Shown here: in pieces, positions 41,217 through 50,722 of the stretch | How the letters are laid out: every line of letters begins with the position of its first letter | Numbering within the stretch: the first letter of the stretch is position 1 | Made by a program: the position numbers and the translations under genes | Origin: Streptomyces sp. 549 | GTDB lineage: Bacteria > Actinomycetota > Actinomycetes > Streptomycetales > Streptomycetaceae | Direction: 5' to 3' | NCBI RefSeq assembly: GCF_030124175.1 | Contig: NZ_JASKMT010000025.1 | Span: 1 to 64,000, forward strand | DNA: 64,000 nt | Notes under the pieces: generated by a model | What the model saw: only the letters and a program-made list of their open reading frames with translations | What the model was told of the DNA's origin: nothing | The model's database searches: none

Positions 41217-42161
41217 ATGACCGAGCCACTCGACGTCATCACGATGGGCCGCATCGGGGTGGACGTCTACCCGCTCCAGACCGGTGTGCCGCTGCCGCAG
41301 GTCGAGACGTTCGGGAAGTTCCTCGGCGGATCACCCACCAACGTGGCGGTGGCCGCGTCCCGCCTGGGCCGGTCCGCCGCGCTCATCAGCCGCACCGGCG
41401 CCGACCCGTTCGGCGACTACTGCCACCAGGCGCTGCGCGGGTTCGGCGTCGACGACCGGTGGGTCACCGCCGTCCCCGGGCTGCCCACCCCGGTCACCTT
41501 CTGCGAGATCTTCCCGCCCGACGACTTCCCGCTCTACTTCTACCGGCAGCCCAAGGCACCGGACCTGGAGATCCGGCCGGCCGAACTCGACCACGCCGCA
41601 CTCGGCGCCGCCCGCATCCTGTGGGTCACCGGTACCGGCCTGTGCGAGGAGCCCAGCCGCTCGGCGACACTCGCCGCGCTGGCCTCCCGCGGCGGGAGCG
41701 GCCACACCGTCTTCGACCTCGACTGGCGGCCGATGTTCTGGGCCGACCCCGCAGGCGCCCGCCCCTACTACCGGCAGGCGCTCGAACACGTCACCGTCGC
41801 CGTCGGCAACCTCGACGAGTGCGAGGTGGCCACCGGCGTGCGCGACCCGTGGGGCTGCGCGGACGCGCTGCTGGCCGCCGGCGTGGAGCTGGCCGTGGTC
41901 AAGCAGGGCCCCAAGGGCGTGCTCGCCGTGCACCGCGACGGACGCTCAGCCGAGGTGCCGCCGCACCCCGTGGAGGTGGTCAACGGGCTCGGGGCCGGCG
42001 ACGCCTTCGGCGGCGCGCTCTGCCACGGCCTGCTCGCCGGCTGGGACCTCGACCGCATGATGCGCTTCGCCAACGCCGCCGGCGCGCTGGTCGCCTCCCG
42101 CCTCGCCTGCTCCTCCGCGATGCCCTTCGCCTCCGAGGTCGAAGAACTCCTCGCCGGCTGA
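41217..42161 (+). CDS. iolC: 5-dehydro-2-deoxygluconokinase-like PfkB sugar kinase
   Basis: A 314-residue PfkB-family kinase expected to phosphorylate 2-deoxy-5-keto-gluconate. The N-terminal PfkB motif is 'GKFLGGSPTNVAVAASRLGR', and the C-terminal motif with the catalytic Asp is 'VNGLGAGDAFGGALCHGLLA'. 'VFDLDWRPMFW' and 'LAVVKQGPKGVLAV' complete the fold. The ATG at 41217 follows 'gccgaggaaagagc'. It heads the rightward operon; the next gene starts 68 bp after its stop. Length is normal for single-domain IolC. Confidence 0.88.
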   Translation: MTEPLDVITMGRIGVDVYPLQTGVPLPQVETFGKFLGGSPTNVAVAASRLGRSAALISRTGADPFGDYCHQALRGFGVDDRWVTAVPGLPTPVTFCEIFPPDDFPLYFYRQPKAPDLEIRPAELDHAALGAARILWVTGTGLCEEPSRSATLAALASRGGSGHTVFDLDWRPMFWADPAGARPYYRQALEHVTVAVGNLDECEVATGVRDPWGCADALLAAGVELAVVKQGPKGVLAVHRDGRSAEVPPHPVEVVNGLGAGDAFGGALCHGLLAGWDLDRMMRFANAAGALVASRLACSSAMPFASEVEELLAG

Positions 42162-42229
42162 CGCCCGGCCGCCCCACGCCTTCCCCTCCCCGCGGAGGGC
42201 GCCCCGCTACCTCCGACAGGGAGCACGCT

Positions 42230-43108
42230 TTGAGCATCAGCATCTCCGACCTCGTCCGGGTGCGCGCCCGGCACCCGGAGGCCATCGCAGAGGCCGCCGA
42301 CCGGCGCGCCCGCCGCCCGCTCCTCGGTGACTCCGGACGGCTGATGATCGTCGCCGCCGACCACCCCGCCCGCGGCGCGCTCGCCGTCGGCACCCGGCAC
42401 CTGGCCATGGCAAACCGCCCGGACCTGCTGGAACGGCTGACCCTCGCGCTCTCGCGGCCCGGTGTCGACGGAGTGCTCGCCACCGCCGACATCCTGGAGG
42501 ACCTGCTCCTGCTGGGCGCGCTGGAGAACAAGGTCGTGATCGGCTCGATGAACCGCGGCGGCCTGGCCGGCGCCACCTTCGAACTGGACGACCGCTTCAC
42601 CGGCCACCGCGCCGAGGACCTCGCGCGCCTGCACTTCGACGCCGGCAAGCTGCTGCTGCGCATCGACTACGAGGACCGGGGCTCGCTGAGCACCATGTTC
42701 TCCACCGCCCGGGCGGTGGACGAGATGGCCGCCCACCGCCTGCCCGTCTTCGTCGAACCGTTCATGTCCCGGCGCAGCGACGGCAAGGTCACCAACGACC
42801 TCAGCGCCGAAGCCGTCACCAAGTCCATCGCCATCGCCTCCGGGCTGGCCGGCACCTCGGCCTACACCTGGCTGAAGGTGCCGGTGACCAACGACGTCGA
42901 CGACATGGCACATGTCATGGAGACGTCCACGCTGCCCGCGGTGCTGCTCGGCGGCGAGGTCAACGGCGACCAGGACGGCGCCTACGAGAAATGGCGCAAG
43001 GCACTCGCCCTGCCCACCGTGCAGGGCCTGGTCGTCGGCCGGTCCCTGCTCTACCCGGCGGACGGTGACGTCGGCGGCGCCGTCGACACCGCCGTGGGAC
43101 TGCTCTGA
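42230..43108 (+). CDS. Cgl0158-family aldolase of inositol catabolism
   Basis: A 292-residue class I aldolase-like TIM barrel. Segments 'LMIVAADHPARGALAVG', 'VDGVLATADILEDLLLLGAL', 'RLPVFVEPFMSRRSDGKV' and 'SAYTWLKVPVTNDVDDMAHV' (with a plausible Schiff-base Lys in 'WLKVP') match the actinobacterial Cgl0158 group. These proteins are encoded in iol clusters and often mislabelled deoxyribose-phosphate aldolase. It likely replaces or resembles IolJ, cleaving phosphorylated 2-deoxy-5-keto-gluconate. The TTG start at 42230 is supported by 'cagggag' upstream. Confidence 0.82.
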   Translation: MSISISDLVRVRARHPEAIAEAADRRARRPLLGDSGRLMIVAADHPARGALAVGTRHLAMANRPDLLERLTLALSRPGVDGVLATADILEDLLLLGALENKVVIGSMNRGGLAGATFELDDRFTGHRAEDLARLHFDAGKLLLRIDYEDRGSLSTMFSTARAVDEMAAHRLPVFVEPFMSRRSDGKVTNDLSAEAVTKSIAIASGLAGTSAYTWLKVPVTNDVDDMAHVMETSTLPAVLLGGEVNGDQDGAYEKWRKALALPTVQGLVVGRSLLYPADGDVGGAVDTAVGLL

Positions 43109-43125
43109 GAGGGGAGGCTGACACC

Positions 43126-44142
43126 ATGACCGACACCACCCGACGCACCGACACCACCCGGCACCCCGAAGCCGCCCAGCACCCCGAAGCCGCCCAGCGC
43201 ACCGAGGCGGACGGCGGCTTCCACCTGCCGGCCGGCAGTGCCGCGCGCGGCCCCTACACCCTGGACGTCGACCCCGAGCGGGCCGGCTGGGGGCACAGCT
43301 CGCTGCGGATCGTCGAACTGCCGCCCGGCGGACGCCACGCCTTCCCCACCGGCGACAGCGAGTGGATCGTGCTGCCGCTCGCCGGTGCCTGCACGGTCGC
43401 CGTCGACGGGCAGGTCTTCGACCTGCACGGGCGGCCCGGCGTCTTCGAGGCCGTCACCGACTTCGCCTACCTGCCCCGCGACGCCGACGCCGAGCTGGCC
43501 TCCGAGCGTGGCGGGCGGTTCGCGCTCACCGGCGCCCGCTGCGAGCGGCGGCTGCCCGCCCGCTACGGACCCGCCTCCGGCGTGCCCGTGGAGCTGCGCG
43601 GCAGCGGCACCTGCTCGCGCCAGGTGAACAACTTCGGCGCGGCCGACGTGTTCGAGGCCGACCGGCTCATCGCCGTGGAGGTGCTCACCCCCGGCGGCAA
43701 CTGGTCGTCCTACCCGCCGCACAAGCACGACGAGTGCCGGCCCGGGGAGGAGTCGGAGCTGGAGGAGATCTACTACTTCGAGATCGCCCCGCACGACGGC
43801 ACACCCGGCCTGGGCTACCAGCGGGTCAGCCCCTCGGGGAGGGGCCGCGGCACCGACGTGCTCGCCGAGGTGCGCAGCGGTGACGCGGTGCTCATCCCCG
43901 ACGGATGGCACGGCCCGTCCATCGCCGCGCCGGGCCACGACATGTACTACCTCAACGTCATGGCCGGCCCGGGTCTGGATCGCGGCTGGCTTATCTGCGA
44001 CCATCCTGACCACGCGTGGATCCGTCGTGCATGGGGAGAAACACCAGTGGATTCGAGGCTACCGATGTATCAGGCGAGTGAATCCGCACATCAGGGGCGG
44101 GAATCCGCACCGCAGACGAAGGACAAGGAGGGGGGCCGGTGA
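43126..44142 (+). CDS. iolB: 5-deoxy-glucuronate isomerase
   Basis: A 338-residue bicupin that isomerises 5-deoxy-glucuronate to 2-deoxy-5-keto-gluconate. The metal-binding second cupin has 'WSSYPPHKHDECRPGEESEL', 'EEIYYFEIAPHDGTPGLGYQ' and 'DAVLIPDGWHGPSIAAPGHD', supplying His/Glu ligands. The first 30 residues are a low-complexity tail with a 'RHPEAAQHPEAAQ' repeat, longer than in typical IolB. The C-terminal 35 residues are also extra. The GTG start of iolD overlaps its stop. Confidence 0.9.
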   Translation: MTDTTRRTDTTRHPEAAQHPEAAQRTEADGGFHLPAGSAARGPYTLDVDPERAGWGHSSLRIVELPPGGRHAFPTGDSEWIVLPLAGACTVAVDGQVFDLHGRPGVFEAVTDFAYLPRDADAELASERGGRFALTGARCERRLPARYGPASGVPVELRGSGTCSRQVNNFGAADVFEADRLIAVEVLTPGGNWSSYPPHKHDECRPGEESELEEIYYFEIAPHDGTPGLGYQRVSPSGRGRGTDVLAEVRSGDAVLIPDGWHGPSIAAPGHDMYYLNVMAGPGLDRGWLICDHPDHAWIRRAWGETPVDSRLPMYQASESAHQGRESAPQTKDKEGGR

Positions 44143-46103
44143 CGTCCGTCCGCAGGCTCACGGTCGCCCAGGCGCTCGTCCGCTTCCTCACCGCCCAGTA
44201 CACCAGCCGCGACGGCCGGCGGCAGCGACTTGTCAACGCCACCTGGGGCATCTTCGGGCACGGCAACGTCGCCGGCATCGGCCAGGCGCTGCTGGAGCAC
44301 CAGGACACCATGCCCTACCTCCAGGGCCGCAACGAACAGGCCATGGTCCACGCCGCCGTCGGCTACGCCCGGCACAGCAACCGGCTGCGCGTGCACGCCG
44401 TCACCACCTCCATCGGCCCCGGCGCCACCAACCTCGTCACCGGCGCCGCCCTGGCCACCGTGAACCGGCTGCCGGTGCTGCTGCTGCCCGGCGACACCTT
44501 CGCCACCCGCGTCGCCGACCCGGTGCTCCAGCAACTGGAGGCACCCGGCGCGGGGGACGTCTCCGTCAACGACGCGCTGCGGCCCGTCTCCCGCTACTTC
44601 GACCGGATCACCCGGCCCGAGGCGCTGATCCCCGCCGCGCTGGAGGCCATGCGGGTGCTCACCGACCCGGCCGAGACCGGCGCCGTCACCCTCGCGCTGC
44701 CCCAGGACGTCCAGGCCGAGGCGTACGACTGGCCGGAGGAGTTCTTCGCGGAGCGCGTCTGGGCGGTCCGCCGCCCCGCACCGGACGCCACCGAACTGGC
44801 CGCCGCGACCGCCGCCGTGCGCGCCGCCCGGCGCCCGCTGATCGTCGCCGGCGGCGGTGTGCACCACAGTGAGGCCGAGCAGGCCCTGCGGGCGCTGGCC
44901 GACGCGACCGGCATCCCGGTGGCGTCCACCCAGGCCGGCAAGGGCTCGCTGCGCCACGACCACCCCGCAGACGTCGGCGGCATCGGCCACACCGGCACCG
45001 CCACCGCCGACGCGCTGGCCCGCGAGGCGGACCTGGTGCTCGGCGTCGGCACCCGCTACTCCGACTTCACCACCGCTTCCGGCACCCTCTTCACCCACCC
45101 CGGCGTGCGGTTCGTCAACCTCAACACCACCGCCTTCGACGCGCACAAGCAGAGCGCGCTGCCGCTGGTCGCCGACGCCCGCGCCGGACTGGAGGCGCTC
45201 ACCGAAGCCCTCGCCGGCCACCGGCTGCCCGACGCCTACCGCGAGGAGTACCGGGCGGCGAAGGAACGCTGGGAGCGCACGGTGGACGCCGTCTACGCGG
45301 CCGAGGACGACACCCGGCGGCCCACCCAGCCGCAGGTGCTCGGCGCGCTGGACGCCGTCGTCGGCGACGAGGACGTGGTGATCAACGCGGCCGGCTCGCT
45401 CCCCGGCGACCTGCACAAGCTGTGGCGGGCCCGCTCACCGCGCCAGTACCACCTGGAGTACGGCTACTCCTGCATGGGGTACGAGATCCCCGCGGGCATC
45501 GGCGTGCGGCTGGCCGCCCCCGACACCCCGGTGTGGTCCCTCGTCGGCGACGGCACCTATCTGATGATGCCCACCGAGATCGTCACCGCCGTACAGGAGG
45601 GGATCAACGTCAACCTGGTGCTGCTGCAGAACCACGGTTACGCCTCCATCGGCAACCTCGCCGAGGAGACGGGCGCGGAGCGGTTCGGCACCGCCTACCG
45701 CTACCGCGCCGCCGACGGCACCTACACCGGCGACCCGCTGCCGGTGGACCTCGCCGCCAACGTGGCCTCGCTCGGCATGGACGTGCTGCGCGCGGAGACG
45801 GTCGCCGAACTGCGGCAGGCGCTCGCCACCGCGCGCGCCTCCGACCGCCCCACCTGCGTGTACGTCGAGACCGACACCAGCCCCACCGCGCCCGGCGCGC
45901 AGGCCTGGTGGGACGTCCCCGTGGCCGGGACCGCCACCCGCCCGGCCGCCCGCAAGGCCCGCGCCGAGTACGAGCGCCAGGTCGCCGCCCGCCGCCGCCC
46001 GCTCACCCCGCCGCAGGCCCCGGAACCCGGCCCGTCCGCAGATCCCCGCCCGTCCGCCGCCCCCGGCACCTCCGCCGGAACCCGACCGCCCGCCACGCCG
46101 TGA
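44139..46103 (+). CDS. iolD: 3D-(3,5/4)-trihydroxycyclohexane-1,2-dione hydrolase
   Basis: A 654-residue thiamine-diphosphate enzyme that opens the inositol-derived ring. The PYR domain holds 'FGHGNVAGIGQALLEHQDTM' and the activating Glu in 'LQGRNEQAMVHAAVGYARHS'. The central domain is NAD/FAD-fold-like. The PP domain contains 'YGYSCMGYEIPAGIGVRLAA' and the Mg/ThDP motif 'VGDGTYLMMPTEIVTAVQEG' plus 'NHGYASIGNLA'. A 35-residue Pro-rich C-terminal tail goes beyond the usual end. GTG 44139 is coupled to iolB by a 4-base overlap. Confidence 0.92.
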   Translation: MTSVRRLTVAQALVRFLTAQYTSRDGRRQRLVNATWGIFGHGNVAGIGQALLEHQDTMPYLQGRNEQAMVHAAVGYARHSNRLRVHAVTTSIGPGATNLVTGAALATVNRLPVLLLPGDTFATRVADPVLQQLEAPGAGDVSVNDALRPVSRYFDRITRPEALIPAALEAMRVLTDPAETGAVTLALPQDVQAEAYDWPEEFFAERVWAVRRPAPDATELAAATAAVRAARRPLIVAGGGVHHSEAEQALRALADATGIPVASTQAGKGSLRHDHPADVGGIGHTGTATADALAREADLVLGVGTRYSDFTTASGTLFTHPGVRFVNLNTTAFDAHKQSALPLVADARAGLEALTEALAGHRLPDAYREEYRAAKERWERTVDAVYAAEDDTRRPTQPQVLGALDAVVGDEDVVINAAGSLPGDLHKLWRARSPRQYHLEYGYSCMGYEIPAGIGVRLAAPDTPVWSLVGDGTYLMMPTEIVTAVQEGINVNLVLLQNHGYASIGNLAEETGAERFGTAYRYRAADGTYTGDPLPVDLAANVASLGMDVLRAETVAELRQALATARASDRPTCVYVETDTSPTAPGAQAWWDVPVAGTATRPAARKARAEYERQVAARRRPLTPPQAPEPGPSADPRPSAAPGTSAGTRPPATP

Positions 46104-46159
46104 ACGGCCGTCCCGCAGATCCGCCGCCGCGCGTTACCGCCGCGCAGAAGGAGCACCGA

Positions 46160-47656
<1,497 letters not shown>

Positions 47657-47742
47657 GCAGCCCTGCCGGATGCCCGCTGACGGGCCACGTTGCGCGGCGT
47701 CAGGCCAACGAGCGGACGGCAGGGAGCCGCAAAACGGATGGA

Positions 47743-47786
47743 GGCGGCCCCGGGTGCGCGGATCCACGTACGCGCCCGGGGCCGCC
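47743..47786 (+). terminator. terminator of the rightward inositol operon
   Basis: GGCGGCCCCGGG (47743-47754) pairs perfectly with CCCGGGGCCGCC (47775-47786) around a 20-base loop. It lies 87 bases after the mmsA stop. No T-tract follows. Confidence 0.6.
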
Positions 47787-47839
47787 CCTGCGCGGGCCGC
47801 CCGCGCCGTTCGCCGGGGGCATGGCGCAGGCGGCCCGGT

Positions 47840-47995
47840 CTATCGGCCGGCCGCTGCTGGTTGGCAGCGGTGGCAGGCGCACGGCGGCCAGGCCAGCGTC
47901 ACCGGCAGCTGCTCGTCGCGGGTAGGCCGCACCGTGCGCTGGACCACGGTGACGCGGCTGCCGTCCGGCCGGAGACGGTACACGCGCAGCCACAT
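47840..47995 (-). CDS. 51-aa protein, second gene of cassette copy 1
   Basis: A small basic protein beginning 'MWLRVYRLRPDGSRVTVVQR' and ending with the cysteine cluster 'AWPPCACHRCQ', a CxCxxC that could hold zinc. Its ATG at 47995 overlaps the stop of the upstream gene (TGATG), strong evidence that it is a real coupled gene. A near copy of 52 aa lies at 50174-50332: the first 18 residues are identical and the CACxRC motif is kept. The function is unknown; it is not a family I can name. Confidence 0.7.
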   Translation of the reverse strand: MWLRVYRLRPDGSRVTVVQRTVRPTRDEQLPVTLAWPPCACHRCQPAAAGR

Positions 47996-48012
47996 CACGG
48001 GGCCAACTCCTC
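47943..48012. repeat. 70-bp perfect direct repeat, copy 1
   Basis: Identical to 50280-50349, 2337 bp away in the same orientation. It covers the start of the 51-aa gene and the stop of the 85-aa gene. Similarity continues less perfectly on the right over most of the small gene. Recombination between the copies would excise the TPR regulator and GNAT genes. Confidence 0.92.
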
Positions 48013-48252
48013 GGCGAGCGCGTCACGCAGGGCCTCGGCGGCGAACAGGACGGACAGGGCGTAGCGCACCTCGGCGGTGGTGATGATCCAGGTCCGGCCG
48101 TCGGCGTCCGTGTGGGCCCCGTTGTGGTCGGTTGGGCGGGCGCAGGGCAGCCGTTCGCCAGCGTCTCCGGGCCCGTCCTGCCACGGCGGACGCAGCGCCC
48201 CGCAGGGGACCGTCGGGGTGTTCACCGGGCGACGTGGGCGGTGTGTGGTCAT
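47995..48252 (-). CDS. 85-aa Cys/His-motif protein, first gene of cassette copy 1
   Basis: A small soluble protein. The N-terminal half has 'VPCGALRPPWQDGPGDAGER' then 'LPCARPTDHNGAHTDADGRT', i.e. C-x(n)-C-x5-H-x3-H, a likely zinc-binding motif seen in short actinomycete and phage proteins. The C-terminal half 'EVRYALSVLFAAEALRDALA' is a long helix. Paralogues are at 50332-50565 (77 aa) and, truncated, at 1325-1420. The stop overlaps the start of the 51-aa gene. GTG/ATG at 48252 sits 140 bp from the divergent TPR regulator. The function is unknown. Confidence 0.72.
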   Translation of the reverse strand: MTTHRPRRPVNTPTVPCGALRPPWQDGPGDAGERLPCARPTDHNGAHTDADGRTWIITTAEVRYALSVLFAAEALRDALAEELAP

Positions 48253-48391
48253 GCGTCGAGACTCCCGGAAGTGTCCGGTAGGCCATCAGGACACAACCAC
48301 CCCAGTTACCGACAGCGGACCGGACGGTTTCACCGGACGGGCCACATCGGTAGGACTACGGTCGAGGGCAAGCACACAGGGGGACACGGCC

Positions 48392-49614
48392 ATGGTGAAG
48401 CGGCGGAACACCACGCTGGAGAGGCTGCTCAGCGAGTTCGGCTACACCCACCAGCAACTCGCCGACGAAGTCAACCGCGCCGCCGAGGACGAGTTCGGCA
48501 CTCCGGCGAACTGCACCGACCGGCACGTGAGGCGCTGGATCTCCGGCGAAGTGCAGTGGCCGTGGTCCCGCTACCTTCGGCCCCTTCAGCACATCTTCGA
48601 CCGCCCCCCACAGGACATGGGCTTCGTGCCACGCAAGGCCGCACCGCCGCCCGCAGCGCCCCGGCCAGCGCCCGCGCAGGACCGGCACCCCGTGCAGCGC
48701 CGGACCTTCATCGCCGCGTCTCTCGCCACCGCCCTCGGCACTGACCAGACACCACAGCGCGGACGTATCGGCAGGACGGACATGGACCGCATCCACGGCA
48801 CGATCACGCTGTTGGACGCCCACTTCAACGGGCTCGGCGGCGGTGCCCTGGCGCACGTCGCCACCGACTTCCTGAACCGGCTCCACCGCGCCTTGGACCA
48901 CTGCCTCTACGGTGAGCGCGTCGAACGCGCCCTGCAACGCGCTGTCGCCGACGTGGCGGCCTGCGCCGGATGGTCCGCGTACGACTGCGGCGACCATGCC
49001 CGTGCCGCGCAGTTGCGCAACGAAGCCCTGCAAGCCGCTCTGCTGGCCCGTGACCCGGTCGCCGTCACCCGCGCCTGGTCCGACCTCGCAGTCCAGGCCG
49101 AGCACACCGGGCGCCCGGCCGAGGCGGCGCGCATCAACCGGGCCGCCCTGGGTGAGCGGCACGTCCGTGCTCAGCCGCTGCTCGCGCGCTGCTGCATGCC
49201 CGCCTCGCGGACTGCCTCGCGCAGACAGGCGATCCCGCGGGCATGGGCCGGCAGTTGGCTGCCGCTGAGCGGGTGTACGACCGGGCCGACCCGGTGGGCG
49301 CGGCGTCGTGGCTGGCGTTCCTCACCCCGGCGGAGCTGTCCGGGCTGGCCGCGCTCGCGCACCAGAGCGCCGGCCTGTACGGGCGTGCCGAGGAACAGGC
49401 CGCCCACACACTTGACCTGCTCGAAGGGCGCTTCACCCGCAACCGGGCGTACTACACGGTGCTGCTCGCCGAGCTTCAGCTTGCCCAGGGCGACGCCGGC
49501 CGGGCCGCCGCCACGGTGGGCGACGTTCGAGCGTCCGGGGTGGTGAGCAGCCGTATGGCTGCCCGTATGGAGCGGGTGATGGCCGCTGCTGAGCGCAGGG
49601 AAGGGGCACCGTGA
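48392..49614 (+). pseudogene. HTH/TPR-type regulator, one frameshift
   Basis: The ATG at 48392 opens an N-terminal DNA-binding-like region ('LLSEFGYTHQQLADEVNRAA', then 'NCTDRHVRRWISGEVQWPW'), a spacer with 'RRTFIAASLATALG', and helical TPR-like repeats ('DCGDHARAAQLRNEALQAAL', 'VQAEHTGRPAEAARINRAAL'). Near 49180-49195 the homologous reading passes from frame 2 to frame 1, continuing 'LLHARLADCLAQTGDPAGMG' to the stop at 49614, which overlaps the GNAT start. One base is gained or lost in a GC-rich run. With it corrected the protein is about 407 residues. As written, the last 140 residues are lost. Confidence 0.72.
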
Positions 49615-50153
49615 CGAGACGCGCCGAGCTTGATCTGAGGCAGTACGGCCACGCTGACGCCGCCGCGATCCGCCCGCTTCTCCTCGATGTCCATGACGAG
49701 GTGTACGAGGGCAGCGGCGACCCGCTCGCGGGCCGGGAGGTGTTCGCGGAGTTCGTGGACCACTGGTCGGGTCGGGAGGGCTTCGCGTGCGTGGTCGGCT
49801 ACGACCAGGGTGTGCCGGTCGGCTACGCCTACGGTGCTCCGCTCGGCCCGGACACGGCCTGGTGGGCGGAAGTGAATCCGCCGCTGCCCGCGGAGTTCAC
49901 CGCGGAGAGCGGTGCGCGAACCTTCGCCCTGTCCGAGCTGATGGTGCGCACACCGTGGCGGAAGACCGGCGCGGCCCGCTCCCTCCACGATGCGCTGATC
50001 GGATCCCGTCCGGAGCACCGGGTCACGCTGCTGGTTCAGAGGGCGCACAGCAAGGTGCGAGCCCTGTACGAGGGGTGGGGGTACCGGACGGTGGGTGACG
50101 TGGTGCCGTTCGAAGGGGCGCCGGACCTGTGCGCGATGGTGCTGGACCGCTGA
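49611..50153 (+). CDS. GNAT-family N-acetyltransferase
   Basis: A 180-residue acetyltransferase. The acetyl-CoA fold is seen in 'GYDQGVPVGYAYGAPLG', 'ALSELMVRTPWRKTGAARSL' (the pyrophosphate loop is RKTGAAR, a variant of the usual R/QxxGxG/A) and 'HSKVRALYEGWGYRTVGDVV'. The substrate is unknown. Its GTG start overlaps the stop of the TPR regulator, so the two were a coupled pair. Both are enclosed by the two copies of the small-gene cassette, suggesting that they travel together. Confidence 0.82.
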   Translation: MTRRAELDLRQYGHADAAAIRPLLLDVHDEVYEGSGDPLAGREVFAEFVDHWSGREGFACVVGYDQGVPVGYAYGAPLGPDTAWWAEVNPPLPAEFTAESGARTFALSELMVRTPWRKTGAARSLHDALIGSRPEHRVTLLVQRAHSKVRALYEGWGYRTVGDVVPFEGAPDLCAMVLDR

Positions 50154-50173
50154 GCCGGAGCAGCTCCAGCTTG

Positions 50174-50332
50174 TCAGTCGGCGCCCGGTGGCTGCTTCCG
50201 GCAGCGGGGGCAGGCACAGGGCGGCCAGGCGAGCGTCAGCGGCAACCGGCCGTCGCGGGTGGGCCGCGTGGTGGTCCGCACCACGGTGACGCGGCTGCCG
50301 TCCGGCCGGAGACGGTACACGCGCAGCCACAT
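50174..50332 (-). CDS. 52-aa protein, second gene of cassette copy 2
   Basis: A paralogue of the 51-aa protein at 47840-47995: it starts with the identical 'MWLRVYRLRPDGSRVTVV' and keeps 'LTLAWPPCACPRCRK'. The ATG overlaps the stop of the 77-aa gene (TGATG), the same coupling as in copy 1. The downstream end differs after the cysteine cluster. Preservation of frame, start and motif in both copies argues for a functional product. No family is recognised. Confidence 0.7.
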   Translation of the reverse strand: MWLRVYRLRPDGSRVTVVRTTTRPTRDGRLPLTLAWPPCACPRCRKQPPGAD

Positions 50333-50349
50333 CACGGGGCCAACTCCTC
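50280..50349. repeat. 70-bp perfect direct repeat, copy 2
   Basis: Identical to 47943-48012. It covers the end of the 77-aa gene and the start of the 52-aa gene. Outside the 70 bp, the genes differ at many third positions, so identity in this core may reflect recent conversion or a functional DNA site. Confidence 0.92.
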
Positions 50350-50565
50350 CGTGAGCGCGTCACGCAGGGCCTCGGCGGCGAAGACCACCGACAGCGCGTA
50401 GCGGACTTCTGCGGTGGTGATGATCCAGGTGCGGCCGTCGGCGTCCGCGTGCGGGCCGTCGTGGTGGGCCTGGCGGGCGCAGGGCAGCCGTTCGTCCAGG
50501 TCTTCGGGCCTGTCCTGCCACGGGGGGCGTCGGGCCCCGCACAGAACCTTGCAGGCGTGGAGCAT
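50332..50565 (-). CDS. 77-aa Cys/His-motif protein, first gene of cassette copy 2
   Basis: A paralogue of the 85-aa protein at 47995-48252. 'VLCGARRPPWQDRPEDLDER' and 'LPCARQAHHDGPHADADGRT' repeat the C, C, H, H spacing, followed by 'EVRYALSVVFAAEALRDALT'. The N-terminus is shorter and has one more Cys ('MLHACKVLCG'). Divergence at many synonymous positions from copy 1 suggests selection on the protein. The function is unknown; a zinc-dependent adaptor is a guess. Confidence 0.72.
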   Translation of the reverse strand: MLHACKVLCGARRPPWQDRPEDLDERLPCARQAHHDGPHADADGRTWIITTAEVRYALSVVFAAEALRDALTEELAP

Positions 50566-50704
50566 CCGTGTGTCCTCACTGCTCGGCGAGGCGGAACCGG
50601 TCGGCCTGTCGGGGTGTTCCGGCCGGTGCCGCTGTCAGTGAGCGCACGCTATGGGCGCGCAGAGTGAGGGAACAGTGACGCTCCGCCCTATTCTCCCGCG
50701 AGGG

Positions 50705-50721
50705 TAGGACACCTCGTCCTA
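50705..50721. promoter_or_regulatory. TAGGAC-N5-GTCCTA inverted repeat
   Basis: Perfect 6-bp arms ending one base before the stop codon of the XRE/TPR regulator. Its GGGTAGGAC half recurs inverted at 51972-51980 (GTCCTACCC), in the likely promoter of that regulator. Confidence 0.45.
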
Positions 50722-50722
50722 G

